Under the pieces are notes generated by a model that worked only from the letters and a program-made list of their open reading frames with translations, ran no database searches and was not told the origin of the DNA. The translations under genes were made by a program, and so were the position numbers. DNA of 42,792 bases. Source: Methylocystis sp. GTDB lineage: Bacteria; Pseudomonadota; Alphaproteobacteria; Rhizobiales; Beijerinckiaceae. Shown piece after piece: positions 25,223-32,628 of the stretch; positions within the stretch are counted from its first letter, which is position 1, and each line of letters starts with the position of its first letter. The DNA is taken from NCBI GenBank assembly GCA_022843405.1, contig JALHNQ010000027.1, positions 1 through 42,792 of the forward strand. Direction: 5' to 3'.

Positions 25223-26119
25223 CTATTTCAGCTTCGCGTCCCAGGTCGGCGACTCCGGCGCGCTGAAATCGAAGTCCCAGTTAAATTTTCTGATGACGTT
25301 GCAGCCGATGAGAACAGAAACGTCGCGGCCGAGCGCGGCGCGCAAGCCGCCAAAGTCATAGGAGATCGCATAAACATCATGCAGCATGCGGCCTTCGCCC
25401 AAATCCAGCGACTTGATCTTGTATATTCTTGAGGCGATCTGGGCGCCGGCGACGCCGCTTGCGCGCGCCTTGGCGTTTACGACCGCGAAAAGCCCCTTAT
25501 GCTTACGTATAAACTGCTGATCGACAGCCGAGACTTCCGCGCCCGAGTCGAAGAGCCCGACCGAGGCCGTCTTGCCGAAATGTAGGTCGACGCCGATTAG
25601 ACGCCGATCGGGACCTAGCCGGCGAAGCGGCTTAGGCTGGCTGTTCGCCGTCACGGCGCCGAAAAAGACAAGCTCGCGGCGATCGATATCCAGGCTGAAG
25701 CGCGCGCCCTTGAAAAAATCGATTCCCAAGAGGTCGTCGGCGTCGCCGGCGGGACAGCGCGTGAGCTCATAATTCATCCGCGCGACATTGTTTCCCTCAT
25801 TGGCGACGAGTTCGACCTTCGGCGCTTCGACGTCGTCGCATCGCATTGTCGCGCCTGACGCGCCGGTGGTGACGCTTTCGCCGAGAACCGGCATGTCCTT
25901 GTTCCAGGCCGCAAGTCTGATGCGCGTGCTCGAAGCCCCGGTGTCAAGCCGCATGGGCCCCATGACATTGCCGATGCGGACCGGCAGGTAAATGCGCCCG
26001 CCCGCGAATTCGCCTTCGGTCATCGTTAGCGCAATGACGGAGCGGCTCCGCTCGGCGCCGGCGGCCGCGAGCGAGAAGAACAGGGCCGCGAAAAAGGCGG
26101 CCGATCGAAAAAACTTCAT
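25223..26119 (-). CDS. secreted retropepsin-like aspartic protease with two active-site motifs
   Basis: The 298-residue protein has a signal peptide (MKFFRSAAFFAALFFSLAAAGA) and two retropepsin-like halves. The first has LDTGASSTRI with Asp59; the second has FDSGAEVSAVD with Asp191. Each is followed by a hydrophobic element typical of aspartic protease lobes (DDLLGIDFF about residue 128; VSVLIGCNVIRKFNWDFDF near the C-terminus). Two motifs in one chain suggest an internally duplicated, pepsin-like pseudodimer in the periplasm. It stands alone on the minus strand downstream of an unknown gene. Asp-Thr-Gly and Asp-Ser-Gly are both catalytic variants, so activity is plausible. Substrate unknown. 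Confidence 0.8.
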   Translation of the reverse strand: MKFFRSAAFFAALFFSLAAAGAERSRSVIALTMTEGEFAGGRIYLPVRIGNVMGPMRLDTGASSTRIRLAAWNKDMPVLGESVTTGASGATMRCDDVEAPKVELVANEGNNVARMNYELTRCPAGDADDLLGIDFFKGARFSLDIDRRELVFFGAVTANSQPKPLRRLGPDRRLIGVDLHFGKTASVGLFDSGAEVSAVDQQFIRKHKGLFAVVNAKARASGVAGAQIASRIYKIKSLDLGEGRMLHDVYAISYDFGGLRAALGRDVSVLIGCNVIRKFNWDFDFSAPESPTWDAKLK

Positions 26120-26254
26120 GAGCGCTTTCCGTTCCCAAACCGATCAGCGTCTAAGAAACGCGTCCTGAGCTTCCGGCGCAAGCGCCGCGCCTTGTCGCGT
26201 CTCGCGCGGCGACGAGTGGAAGGCCGCGCGCCGCTCGACTTGGGTGCGGCGCGC

Positions 26255-26755
26255 TTATGACGACGATGGGGGCGACCAGAGCGGCTTGGCGAAAAGCGCC
26301 TGAGGAAAAAGCGCAATCACCGGGCGTTTGACGAGAAGTCTCGCGCTTGTGCTGCGGCCGTGCAGCCAGTCGAGGACCGCGTCTTCGCCGTTCGTGTCGA
26401 TCGCTGGAAGCGAGCGGCCCATCACGTCGACGCGCCGCCCGAGATATCCCTTATCGGCCGGATGGCGGCCGAGGCGAGAAAGTCCGAAATCGGTGCTCCA
26501 CCGCGCGCGCCAGGGAAAGGGCTTGTCGATCCCGCCGCGAAAGAACGCCCAGACATCGAGATCTTTGACGCCGGTGACGCCGTCCACATAATGCTGCGCG
26601 CCGCCTTGGCAGAGCGCGAGCAGGATCAGCCGGTCCTTGTATCGGCGTCCGACCGGCGTTCGGAAAACCCTCGCGCGCAATATGTCTTGCGCAATCCCGG
26701 CGAGGCGCGCGAGATCGTCATCGGTCAGCGGCTCGAAACAGCGCTCGGAGTCCAT
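26255..26755 (-). CDS. hypothetical protein, 166 aa
   Basis: The product is soluble, without a signal peptide. The first third is helical (TDDDLARLAGIAQDILRARVFRTPVGRRYKDRLILLALCQGGAQHYVDG). The centre reads GVTGVKDLDVWAFFRGG, where the Lys-Asp-x-Asp-x-Trp element loosely recalls nucleotidyltransferase active sites, and later GRRVDVMGRSLPAIDTNGEDAVLDWLHGRS. I have seen similar unannotated proteins but cannot give a family or function with confidence. The ATG at 26755 lacks a clear ribosome site. It lies 135 bases upstream of the protease gene on the same strand. Confidence 0.65.
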   Translation of the reverse strand: MDSERCFEPLTDDDLARLAGIAQDILRARVFRTPVGRRYKDRLILLALCQGGAQHYVDGVTGVKDLDVWAFFRGGIDKPFPWRARWSTDFGLSRLGRHPADKGYLGRRVDVMGRSLPAIDTNGEDAVLDWLHGRSTSARLLVKRPVIALFPQALFAKPLWSPPSSS

Positions 26756-26909
26756 GTTCTGTGAGCACGCGATGGGGCGCAGACTATTCGATAAGTTGAC
26801 CGAAGTTAACGCCGCCGCCCCTTAAACGGCTTGGTTGCAAATATCGGCTTGCTATTTGTCGCTGATCGGCAAAGATCGGGCTTTCGCCACGCCTAGAGGG
26901 AAGCCTTAG

Positions 26910-27488
26910 ATGCAGCGCCAGTTTGACTCTTTCGTTTCAAGCGCCCCTGACGTCCTCGCCGTTCATTGGGGGTGGGTGATCGCCCTTGGCATATTGGTGG
27001 GAGCGCTCGGAATCATCGCGATCCTGCGCGCCAGGATGGCGACGATCCTCACGGTCGGGTTCTTCGGCGTTCTGCTCGTCGTCAGCTCGGTGTCCGTGCT
27101 CGTTTTCGCCTTTACGACCGCGGGCCTGTGGACCGACTTTTTCGTCCATGTTCTTTGGGCGGTCCTTTTGGCGATCGTCGGAATCATGCTCCTGACTCGG
27201 CCGGCGATCAGCGCCGAAGCCATCACGCTGCTCATCGGCTTCTATTTCATCGCCGAAGGCGTCCTGGTCATCGGCTTCGCCTTCACGTCCCACATCGAAG
27301 GCTTCTGGATGTATCTCATTCAGGGCGGCGTCGCGCTGCTCCTCGGGGGCCTGTTGGTGACCGGATGGCCGTTTACCGGTCTCTGGGCGATCGGAACGTT
27401 TCTCGGCGTTGATCTGCTGTTCAAGGGATGGGGCATCATCGCGCTCGGCTTCGCCCTTCGCGCGATCTCGGAAGGCAGTCTGCTTTAG
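26910..27488 (+). CDS. hdeD: HdeD family (DUF308) membrane protein
   Basis: The 192-residue protein has six hydrophobic helices in three pairs: VHWGWVIALGILVGALGIIAI, ILTVGFFGVLLVVSSVSVLVFAF, FFVHVLWAVLLAIVGIMLL, AEAITLLIGFYFIAEGVLVIGFAF, YLIQGGVALLLGGLLVTGWPF and LWAIGTFLGVDLLFKGWGIIALGFAL. This repeated pattern, with GWPF and DLLFKG, is typical of HdeD. In E. coli HdeD supports acid resistance at high cell density. An AAGCC-type weak ribosome site precedes the ATG. The gene is followed by a palindromic repeat. With hdeA nearby it suggests a local acid-stress group, though the two are not in one operon. Confidence 0.88.
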   Translation: MQRQFDSFVSSAPDVLAVHWGWVIALGILVGALGIIAILRARMATILTVGFFGVLLVVSSVSVLVFAFTTAGLWTDFFVHVLWAVLLAIVGIMLLTRPAISAEAITLLIGFYFIAEGVLVIGFAFTSHIEGFWMYLIQGGVALLLGGLLVTGWPFTGLWAIGTFLGVDLLFKGWGIIALGFALRAISEGSLL

Positions 27489-27506
27489 GCTCGCAACCAC
27501 TCGGGC

Positions 27507-27614
27507 GTCATTCCCGACGCGCGCAACGCGCGCGATCGGGAATCCAGGGTCGCAACAAAAACCATGAAGGTTGCTCTGGATTCCCGGTCAGGCCTTCGGC
27601 CTGCCGGGAATGAC
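27507..27614. repeat. large mirrored inverted repeat (REP-like element)
   Basis: Two hairpins face each other. The left one pairs ATTCCCGA (27510-27517) with TCGGGAAT (27536-27543) around GCGCG-CAA-CGCGC. The right one pairs ATTCCCGG (27580-27587) with CCGGGAAT (27604-27611) around CAGGCC-TTC-GGCCTG. The outer ends (GTCATTCCCG and CGGGAATGAC) and inner ends (GGGAATCCAG and CTGGATTCCC) are also complementary, so the whole block is one larger palindrome. It resembles dispersed palindromic elements of alphaproteobacterial genomes and could act as the hdeD terminator. Confidence 0.75.
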
Positions 27615-27670
27615 AGGGTCCAAGCGAATGGATCAGCCAAAATTCTGTGAGAGGACATCGATGAACTCGC

Positions 27671-27877
27671 TCAATCGACGCCGCCGGTGGGATTGGCGAG
27701 CCAATAGACCACGCAAAAACCCGCGGTGATCAGGCCGGAGCCGAAAAAGGCGCCCGCCATGCGCTCGTCAGGAATGGCGTAGCTCGCGATGGACATAAGA
27801 AGTCCAAACGTCGCGACATAAATCGGCCGCGGGTCGCGTTCCGGCGGCTTGTCCAGAAGCCTGCGTCGCCAACTCAT
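27671..27877 (-). CDS. small two-helix membrane protein, 68 aa
   Basis: From ATG 27877 the product begins MSWRRRLLDKPPERDPRPIY and has two hydrophobic helices: VATFGLLMSIASYAIP and MAGAFFGSGLITAGFCVVYWLA, ending NPTGGVD. A GGGGAC ribosome site lies just upstream. The frame extends to 27991, but that would overlap the tRNA-His gene, so I reject the longer start. Small basic-N-terminus, two-helix proteins like this are common and uncharacterised in alphaproteobacteria. No function can be given. Confidence 0.65.
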   Translation of the reverse strand: MSWRRRLLDKPPERDPRPIYVATFGLLMSIASYAIPDERMAGAFFGSGLITAGFCVVYWLANPTGGVD

Positions 27878-27946
27878 GTGTCCCCGCCGCATGCTCCGCG
27901 GCGGGTCAGTCGGAATCCGCCGCAACGATCGTTGGCGCCAAGAACA

Positions 27947-28023
27947 TGGTACCGCCACCCCGGCTCGAACGGGGGACCCCCAGATCCACAATCTGGTGCT
28001 CTAACCAACTGAGCTATGGCGGC
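27947..28023 (-). tRNA. tRNA-His (GTG), alphaproteobacterial type without G-1
   Basis: Read on the minus strand, this is a full cloverleaf with encoded CCA. The acceptor 5' strand GCCGCCA pairs with TGGCGGT; the anticodon loop has GTG (GATTGTGGATC); the T arm is CCCCG-TTCGAGC-CGGGG. The base before G1 is T, not G. The acceptor ends in a G1-U72 pair with A73, so the usual G-1/C73 identity pair of tRNA-His is missing. This matches the form described for Caulobacter, paired with a divergent histidyl-tRNA synthetase. Confidence 0.95.
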
Positions 28024-28071
28024 ATGAAGCGGCGCGAACCTAAGAGCATGCGCCCGTGATTGCAAGCCTTT

Positions 28072-28119
28072 GCAAGGGGCTTTCCAAGGGCCTTGCCAAG
28101 GGCCTTGCAAAGGGCGCGG
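28072..28119. repeat. 12-bp tandem palindromic repeat
   Basis: CCAAGGGCCTTG occurs twice in tandem (28084-28095 and 28096-28107), flanked by degenerate copies (28072-28083 and 28108-28119). Each unit is nearly self-complementary. The array sits between the dciA stop and the tRNA-His gene, on the downstream side of dciA, and could fold as a terminator-like structure. Confidence 0.6.
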
Positions 28120-28686
28120 TCAAGCGTCGCCGGGCGCGCCGGTTGAACCGGAAAGCGCCCGTTCGCCGAGCCTGACGAGCGCCGCGCGCAAGCCTTCTTC
28201 GGCGACGCCTTCGGTCGCCTCGACGGCGCGCGCGCGGGCGGCGGCGTCGGCTGGGGGCGGGCGGCTCGGGATCTGCCGCCGCGATCCGGACGCGGGAACC
28301 ATTTCTTCCTGCCGCAACGCGATTCGCGCCACGCAGCGCCAGCCGAGGTGGGCGTTCACCCGGTCGATGATGATCGGCGCGAGATGCTGCGCTTCAAGTC
28401 CGAACCCCGGGTCGACCCGCAGCACCAGCGTCGCCGGCTCCCGAGGCGTCTTTTCCCGGCGTTTCGCCGCCGCCGGTTCGTTCGACTTGCTCCGGGGTCG
28501 CGGCGGCCATTGCAGAGCGGCCGGCGCGCAGATGCGCGCGATTCGCGCGCCGACGATCTCGTTCCAGCACATGAGCAGCGAGGCTTCGCCAAAGCCGCGC
28601 GCGGCGATGAGCGGGTCGAGATCGCGCAGGACATAGTCCGCCAGCGACCGCGCTCTGAACCCTTTGGCGCGCGATGGAGCGCTCAT
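28120..28686 (-). CDS. dciA: DciA family (DUF721) protein, replicative helicase loader type
   Basis: From ATG 28686 the product has 188 residues. The N-terminal DUF721 domain (MSAPSRAKGFRARSLADYVLRDLDPLIAARGFGEASLLMCWNEIVGARIARICAPAAL, then TLVLRVDPGFGLEAQHLAPIIIDRVNAHLGWRCVARIAL) is followed by a disordered, Pro/Arg/Ala-rich tail with a last helix (EEGLRAALVRLGERAL). DciA proteins bind and load the DnaB helicase in bacteria lacking DnaC/DnaI. The frame is open to 28749, but that start would overlap the divergent mutY start, so the inner start is preferred. Next to mutY is a common arrangement in this order. Confidence 0.85.
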   Translation of the reverse strand: MSAPSRAKGFRARSLADYVLRDLDPLIAARGFGEASLLMCWNEIVGARIARICAPAALQWPPRPRSKSNEPAAAKRREKTPREPATLVLRVDPGFGLEAQHLAPIIIDRVNAHLGWRCVARIALRQEEMVPASGSRRQIPSRPPPADAAARARAVEATEGVAEEGLRAALVRLGERALSGSTGAPGDA

Positions 28687-28747
28687 TGCATGTGCGGCGA
28701 AGCCGCCTCCTTGCGAGAGCGAGGCTTCGCCCTCTATCAATCGCTTC

Positions 28748-29809
28748 ATGATAAAGCCTTACGCGAGATCGACCAAACCGGCTGAAGCGTTGCTCGCCTG
28801 GTATGACGCCGAGCGGCGCGATCTGCCCTGGCGCGCGCGGCGCGGCGAAGCGCCGGACCCCTATAGAGTTTGGCTTTCGGAAATCATGCTGCAGCAGACG
28901 ACCGTCGCGACGGTGAAGGAGCGTTACGCCGCCTTCCTGTCGCGCTGGCCGACGCTTGGGGATCTGGCGCGCGCCCCTCTTGATGACGTTCTCGCGCAAT
29001 GGGCGGGGCTCGGCTATTACGCTCGCGCGCGCAATCTGCACGCCTGCGCGCGCGCGGTTGCGGCGTCTTCCGATGGATTTCCGCAGGAAGAAGAAGCTCT
29101 GCGCCGCCTGCCAGGCATCGGTCCCTATACGGCGGCGGCGGTCGCCGCCATCGCTTTCAACGAGCCCTGCGTCGCCATCGACGGCAATGTCGAGCGCGTC
29201 ATCGCCCGTCTCCATGCAGTCGAGAAGCCGCCGCGCAAGGTTGCGCCGTTGATTCGCGACAAGGCGGCGGCGCTGATGAGCCGCGCGCGTCCCGGCGATT
29301 CCGTCCAGGCGCTGATGGAGCTCGGCGCGCTGATTTGCACGCCGCGCGCGCCCAATTGCGCCGCCTGTCCGCTCTCCTCCCGCTGCGCGGCACGGCGTCT
29401 TGGCGCGCCGCTCAACTATCCAGCGCGCGCGCCCAAACCGCAAAAGCCCAGGCGCCGGGGCGCGATTTTTATCCTGCGGCGCGGCGACGAGGCGTTGCTG
29501 CGCCGGCTGCCGCCAAGGGGACTGTTTGGCGGCATGAACGCCTTTCCGTCGACGCCATTGACGCAGGATGTCCCGGCCGAGGAAGTTTCGCGTTTTGCGC
29601 CTTGCGCGGCGCGCTGGCGCGCGCTCGAACATCCGGTGACGCATGTCTTCACGCATTTTGCTCTGGAAGCGACAGTGTTTGTCGCGCATGCGCGCGCCAA
29701 AGCGCCGCCCGCAGATTGCCGCTGGGCGGCGCGGGCCAATCTCGATAAAGAGGGATTGCCGACGCTCATGCGCAAGGCCGCCGCTCACGCCGGGCTTGTC
29801 GATGCGTGA
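28748..29809 (+). CDS. mutY: A/G-specific adenine DNA glycosylase
   Basis: A 353-residue MutY. Residues about 10-220 form the HhH-GPD glycosylase: DLPWRARRGEAPDPYRVWLSEIMLQQTTV with catalytic Glu, helix-hairpin-helix LPGIGPYTAAAVAAIAF, catalytic Asp in CVAIDGNVERV, and the [4Fe-4S] cluster ligands in CTPRAPNCAACPLSSRC (Cys-x6-Cys-x2-Cys-x5-Cys). The C-terminal Nudix-like domain (about 230-350) reads 8-oxoguanine. MutY removes A mispaired with 8-oxoG. Start ATG 28748 (MIKPYARSTKPAEALLAWYD) is chosen; the frame is open 28 codons further up but would overlap dciA. A short unknown gene follows 24 bases downstream. Confidence 0.95.
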   Translation: MIKPYARSTKPAEALLAWYDAERRDLPWRARRGEAPDPYRVWLSEIMLQQTTVATVKERYAAFLSRWPTLGDLARAPLDDVLAQWAGLGYYARARNLHACARAVAASSDGFPQEEEALRRLPGIGPYTAAAVAAIAFNEPCVAIDGNVERVIARLHAVEKPPRKVAPLIRDKAAALMSRARPGDSVQALMELGALICTPRAPNCAACPLSSRCAARRLGAPLNYPARAPKPQKPRRRGAIFILRRGDEALLRRLPPRGLFGGMNAFPSTPLTQDVPAEEVSRFAPCAARWRALEHPVTHVFTHFALEATVFVAHARAKAPPADCRWAARANLDKEGLPTLMRKAAAHAGLVDA

Positions 29810-29833
29810 AAACTCGCAAGGCTGGAGGGAGCC

Positions 29834-30100
29834 ATGGCGCGACGCTCAGGCGGCTATCAGGTCGAGGTGACTGAGGGCGCAATTCGCGTGAGCCGCGGCG
29901 GGAAAACGCTCACCATTCCCGCCGCGCCGCCCGACGCCGAATCGGAGGAAGACGCCGACTTCGTCGTGCGCCTTGACGATCTCGATCATTGGGACCCGCC
30001 CGACGACGAAACCCCGATCGATATCGAGGAACTGCACAAAATCCTCGACGCGGTCGAACTACAGCTCGAAAAACACGGTTTGAGCGTCGATTTCGATTAG
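29834..30100 (+). CDS. Imm74-like small acidic protein
   Basis: The 88-residue product begins MARRSGGYQVEVTEGAIRVSRGGKTLTIP and continues into a very acidic half with DDLDHWDPPDDETPIDIEELHKILDAVELQLEKHG. The strand-rich start, then W-x-PP-D-E-P-I and a closing helix, resemble the Imm74 (immunity protein 74) family of polymorphic toxin systems, but also chromosomal relatives with no toxin. No toxin gene is visible nearby. A GGAGGGA ribosome site precedes the ATG. It lies 24 bases after mutY and may share its transcript. Assignment rests on motif memory only. Confidence 0.5.
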   Translation: MARRSGGYQVEVTEGAIRVSRGGKTLTIPAAPPDAESEEDADFVVRLDDLDHWDPPDDETPIDIEELHKILDAVELQLEKHGLSVDFD

Positions 30101-30145
30101 AGCGTTTTCCGCCGAAACGGATGCCGGTTCGGCGTAGAAAATGCG
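30101..30145. repeat. dispersed palindromic repeat, copy A
   Basis: The segment is an imperfect palindrome (GCGTTTTCCGCCGAA at its left end, ATGCG at its right). Its reverse complement matches 36963-37009 at roughly 38 of 45 positions. Like copy B it lies between convergent genes and may serve as a two-way terminator. Confidence 0.7.
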
Positions 30146-30168
30146 TCAATTCAAGAAGCGAGCGGCGG

Positions 30169-31665
30169 TCAGACCGCCCAGCCGAGCGAACGCTCGACGG
30201 CCTTTTCCCATGACGCGATCAGCCGCGCGCGCTCCTGCGGCGACATATCGGGCATGAAACGGCGCGACTCGCGCGCATGCGCCGCGATGTCGTCCAAGCT
30301 CTCATAGACCCCGACCGCGAGCCCCGCCGCATAGGCGGCGCCGACCGCGGTCAATTCCAGCTGGCGCGGCCGAACGACGGGCGCATCGATAATGTCGGCC
30401 TGAAATTGCATCAACAAATCATTCGCCGCCATGCCGCCATCGACTTTGAGCGCGCCGATCTCAACGCCGGCGTCAGCGACCATCGCCGCCAGCACTTCAC
30501 GGGACTGAAAGGCCGCCGCTTCGAGCGCCGCCCGCGCGATATGGCCCTTGTTGGAAAATTGCGTCAGTCCGGCGATGAGCCCGCGCGCGTCGCCCCGCCA
30601 TCGCGGCGCGAACAGCCCCGAGAAGGCCGGCACGAAATAGACGTCGCCATTGTCGGGAACGCTTCTCGCCAGCGCCTCGATCTCGCTGCTCTCCTTGATG
30701 ATCCCCAGATTGTCGCGCAGCCATTGCACTAGAGCGCCGGCGATCGCGATCGAGCCTTCGAGCGCGTAACAGGGCCTGGCGTCTCCAAGCTTGTATGCCA
30801 GCGTCGTCAGTAGACCCTTGGTCGAGACGCGCGGCGTCTCGCCGACGTTCATCAGCAGAAAGCAGCCGGTGCCGTAAGTATTTTTGGCGTCGCCGGCCTT
30901 GACGCAGGCCTGTCCGAGGAGCGCGGCGTGCTGGTCGCCGAGCGCACCGGCGAGCGGAACGCCGGCGAGCGCGCCGACGCAGTCGCCATAGACTTCGCTC
31001 GAGGAGCATATTTTTGGCAGGCAGGCGAGCGGAATGTCGAAGATTCGCAGCAGCTCTTCGTCCCAGCTCAGCGTTTCGAGGTTCATCAGCTGCGTGCGCG
31101 AGGCGTTGGTCGCGTCGACCACATGGCGCCCGCCGCCGGGACCGCCTGTCAGATTCCAGACAATCCAGGAATCGATCGTGCCAAAAAGCGCTTCGCCTTG
31201 GGCCGCGCGGGCCCGCATGCCGGGCGCTTGGTCGAGAAGCCAGCCGAGCTTTAGCGCGGAAAAATAGGTCGCGAGCGGCAGGCCGGTTCTTGCGCGGACC
31301 AGATCGCCCAGGCCCCGCGCCGCAAGCCGGTCGACGGCGGCCTGCGTGCGCGTATCCATCCAGACGATCGCATTGTGAAGCGGCGCGCCGGTCGCCGCAT
31401 CCCACAGAACTGTCGTCTCACGTTGATTGGTCACGCCGACCGCGGCGATATCTTCTGCCGAGATTTTAGCCTTGGCGAGAGTCGCTTCGATCACGGCCTG
31501 CGCATTGCGCCAGATTTCGGTTGCGTCATGCTCGACCCAGCCGGGGCGGGGATAGATCTGGCGGTGCTCGCGCTGCGACTGGGCGATGATGTCGCCGCCC
31601 GCGTCCATCAGGACAAACCGCGTGCTCGTCGTGCCCTGATCCAGCGCGCCCAATAGTTTCGACAT
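30169..31665 (-). CDS. glpK: glycerol kinase
   Basis: A 498-residue FGGY-family kinase that phosphorylates glycerol to sn-glycerol 3-phosphate. The N-terminal phosphate loop is [16 protein letters not shown], followed by [38 protein letters not shown] and the glycerol-contact [10 protein letters not shown]. The C-terminal lobe has [52 protein letters not shown] and [17 protein letters not shown]. Length and motifs are full. No glpD, glpF or glpR is present, so it is a stand-alone gene here. It is convergent with the Imm74-like gene across a palindromic repeat. Cytosolic, probably tetrameric by family. Confidence 0.97.
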   Translation of the reverse strand: MSKLLGALDQGTTSTRFVLMDAGGDIIAQSQREHRQIYPRPGWVEHDATEIWRNAQAVIEATLAKAKISAEDIAAVGVTNQRETTVLWDAATGAPLHNAIVWMDTRTQAAVDRLAARGLGDLVRARTGLPLATYFSALKLGWLLDQAPGMRARAAQGEALFGTIDSWIVWNLTGGPGGGRHVVDATNASRTQLMNLETLSWDEELLRIFDIPLACLPKICSSSEVYGDCVGALAGVPLAGALGDQHAALLGQACVKAGDAKNTYGTGCFLLMNVGETPRVSTKGLLTTLAYKLGDARPCYALEGSIAIAGALVQWLRDNLGIIKESSEIEALARSVPDNGDVYFVPAFSGLFAPRWRGDARGLIAGLTQFSNKGHIARAALEAAAFQSREVLAAMVADAGVEIGALKVDGGMAANDLLMQFQADIIDAPVVRPRQLELTAVGAAYAAGLAVGVYESLDDIAAHARESRRFMPDMSPQERARLIASWEKAVERSLGWAV

Positions 31666-31761
31666 TCATAACCTTCTGATGAACGTAAGTTTCAGCGCTG
31701 GTTCAGCGCAGGCGTCCTAGCCTGAAAATGGTTCCGTCATTTCTCGCAAGGAGGATGCTCC

Positions 31762-32071
31762 ATGAGATCGGCAGCCGTCAAAAGCCTATCGGCGCCAGTC
31801 AAGTCGGCCTTCGCCGCCCTCATCTTCGTTCTCGCCGCGGGCGCTTTCGCGCCGGAGGCGTCCGCGCTGCCGGGGATCGATCGCGCGGCCCGCCGCGCAG
31901 GCCGGGCAGAGCCTGCAGAAGGCGCGCTGGGTCTGCGGACCCTATCGCTGCTGGTGGCGGCCGGGCTACGGCTGGGGTCCCGGCTATGGCGGCTGGGGCC
32001 GAGGCTATGGTTATGGCGGCTGGGGCCCTGGCTATGGCTGGGGCGGAGGCTGGCGACGCCGCTACTGGTGA
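31762..32071 (+). pseudogene. frameshifted secreted Gly/Trp/Tyr-rich protein
   Basis: A very strong AAGGAGG site precedes ATG 31762, and the frame encodes a clear signal peptide (SAFAALIFVLAAGAFAPEASA). Soon after cleavage the reading frame becomes Arg/Leu-rich nonsense. One base over, the downstream frame reads QSLQKARWVCGPYRCWWRPG, then repeated GYGWGPGYGGWG-type units, and stops at TGA 32069-32071, followed by a good terminator. Reading the GGGG run at 31872-31875 as GGG joins the two into a 102-residue secreted Gly/Trp/Tyr-rich protein. Either a real one-base insertion has broken the gene or this is a sequencing error in a homopolymer. Function unknown; such proteins are common in rhizobial relatives. 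Confidence 0.75.
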
Positions 32072-32094
32072 GGCAGGAAGATTTTGAGAGCTTC

Positions 32095-32127
32095 GAGCCG
32101 CGAAATTCACTCGCGGCTCATTTTTTT
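32095..32127 (+). terminator. rho-independent terminator
   Basis: GAGCCGCGA (32095-32103) and TCGCGGCTC (32111-32119) form a perfect 9-bp stem with a 7-base loop, followed by A and seven T. It lies 23 bases after the stop of the restored Gly/Trp/Tyr-rich gene. Confidence 0.92.
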
Positions 32128-32286
32128 GTCCAACTCTTGCCGCCAGCCTGATCCATTCAAATTGAATTTGGGTGAGACGGCACGGTCCTTGCCAATCACA
32201 ACCCGGCGGCGCGCTTTCTGTCGGAAAGCCGACACGCGGGAGTTGGCAAATTCGGAGAGTCATTGTAACCTACTGATAGGAAAGGT

Positions 32287-32353
32287 AGTTTGCAATCTTT
32301 CCAAAGAAGGAAGTTTGCAACCATTCCAAAAAGCAGTTTGCAATCTTTCCAAA
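32287..32353. repeat. three direct 19-bp repeats upstream of bfd
   Basis: AGTTTGCAATCTTTCCAAA occurs at 32287-32305 and 32335-32353 exactly, with a two-mismatch copy at 32312-32330. Start-to-start distances are 25 and 23 bases. Each copy has TTTG and CAAA at its ends, a weak dyad. The last copy ends 12 bases before the bfd start, overlapping where the ribosome site should be. It could be an iterated operator for an iron regulator or a dispersed repeat; it is too short for a CRISPR array. Confidence 0.8.
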
Positions 32354-32365
32354 CTAGGCTAAGCA

Positions 32366-32602
32366 ATGATCGTCTGTTCGTGCAACGTCCTGTCAGACCG
32401 CGATGTGCGCGATACGCTTGGGTCACGAGGCGACCGCCCATCGGTTGCGTCAGTGTTCCGGCATATGGGTTGCGAGGCGAAATGCGGGCGCTGCGTGCGC
32501 AGCATCGTCGCCATCGTCGACCAGCACGCCGCGCGAGGACTGGATGAGTGCCCAGGGAACGGCGATTGTGAAGGCTGTCGCGCCGACGAACTGGCGGCCT
32601 AG
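32366..32602 (+). CDS. bfd: bacterioferritin-associated ferredoxin
   Basis: The 78-residue protein begins MIVCSCNVLSDRDVRDTL and has the Bfd [2Fe-2S] ligands Cys-x-Cys (CSC) and Cys-x2-Cys (EAKCGRCV), with a helix-turn-helix-like BFD fold. Bfd reduces ferric iron in the bacterioferritin core and so releases it. The C-terminal tail (DECPGNGDCEGCRADELAA) has three additional Cys that I do not expect in this family; they might bind metal. The gene lies 26 bases upstream of bfr. Ribosome binding is weak (AGG 10 bases upstream) and lies beside the third upstream repeat, so expression may be controlled there. Confidence 0.93.
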   Translation: MIVCSCNVLSDRDVRDTLGSRGDRPSVASVFRHMGCEAKCGRCVRSIVAIVDQHAARGLDECPGNGDCEGCRADELAA

Positions 32603-32628
32603 GTCTATTTCATGGAAAGGATGCGGAC

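Noticed and set aside
27874..28110. Minus-strand frame across the tRNA-His gene
   Set aside because: It reads through the tRNA; the cloverleaf explains the sequence.
28664..28747. Upstream extensions of mutY and dciA
   Set aside because: The long versions overlap each other on opposite strands; the shorter starts match the family N-termini.
32287..32353. Possible CRISPR array
   Set aside because: Repeats are 19 bp with spacers of only 4-6 bp, only three copies, and no cas genes.
32084..32362. Plus-strand frame with repeated CNLSK-type peptides
   Set aside because: The peptide repeats simply mirror the DNA repeats, and the start overlaps a strong terminator.
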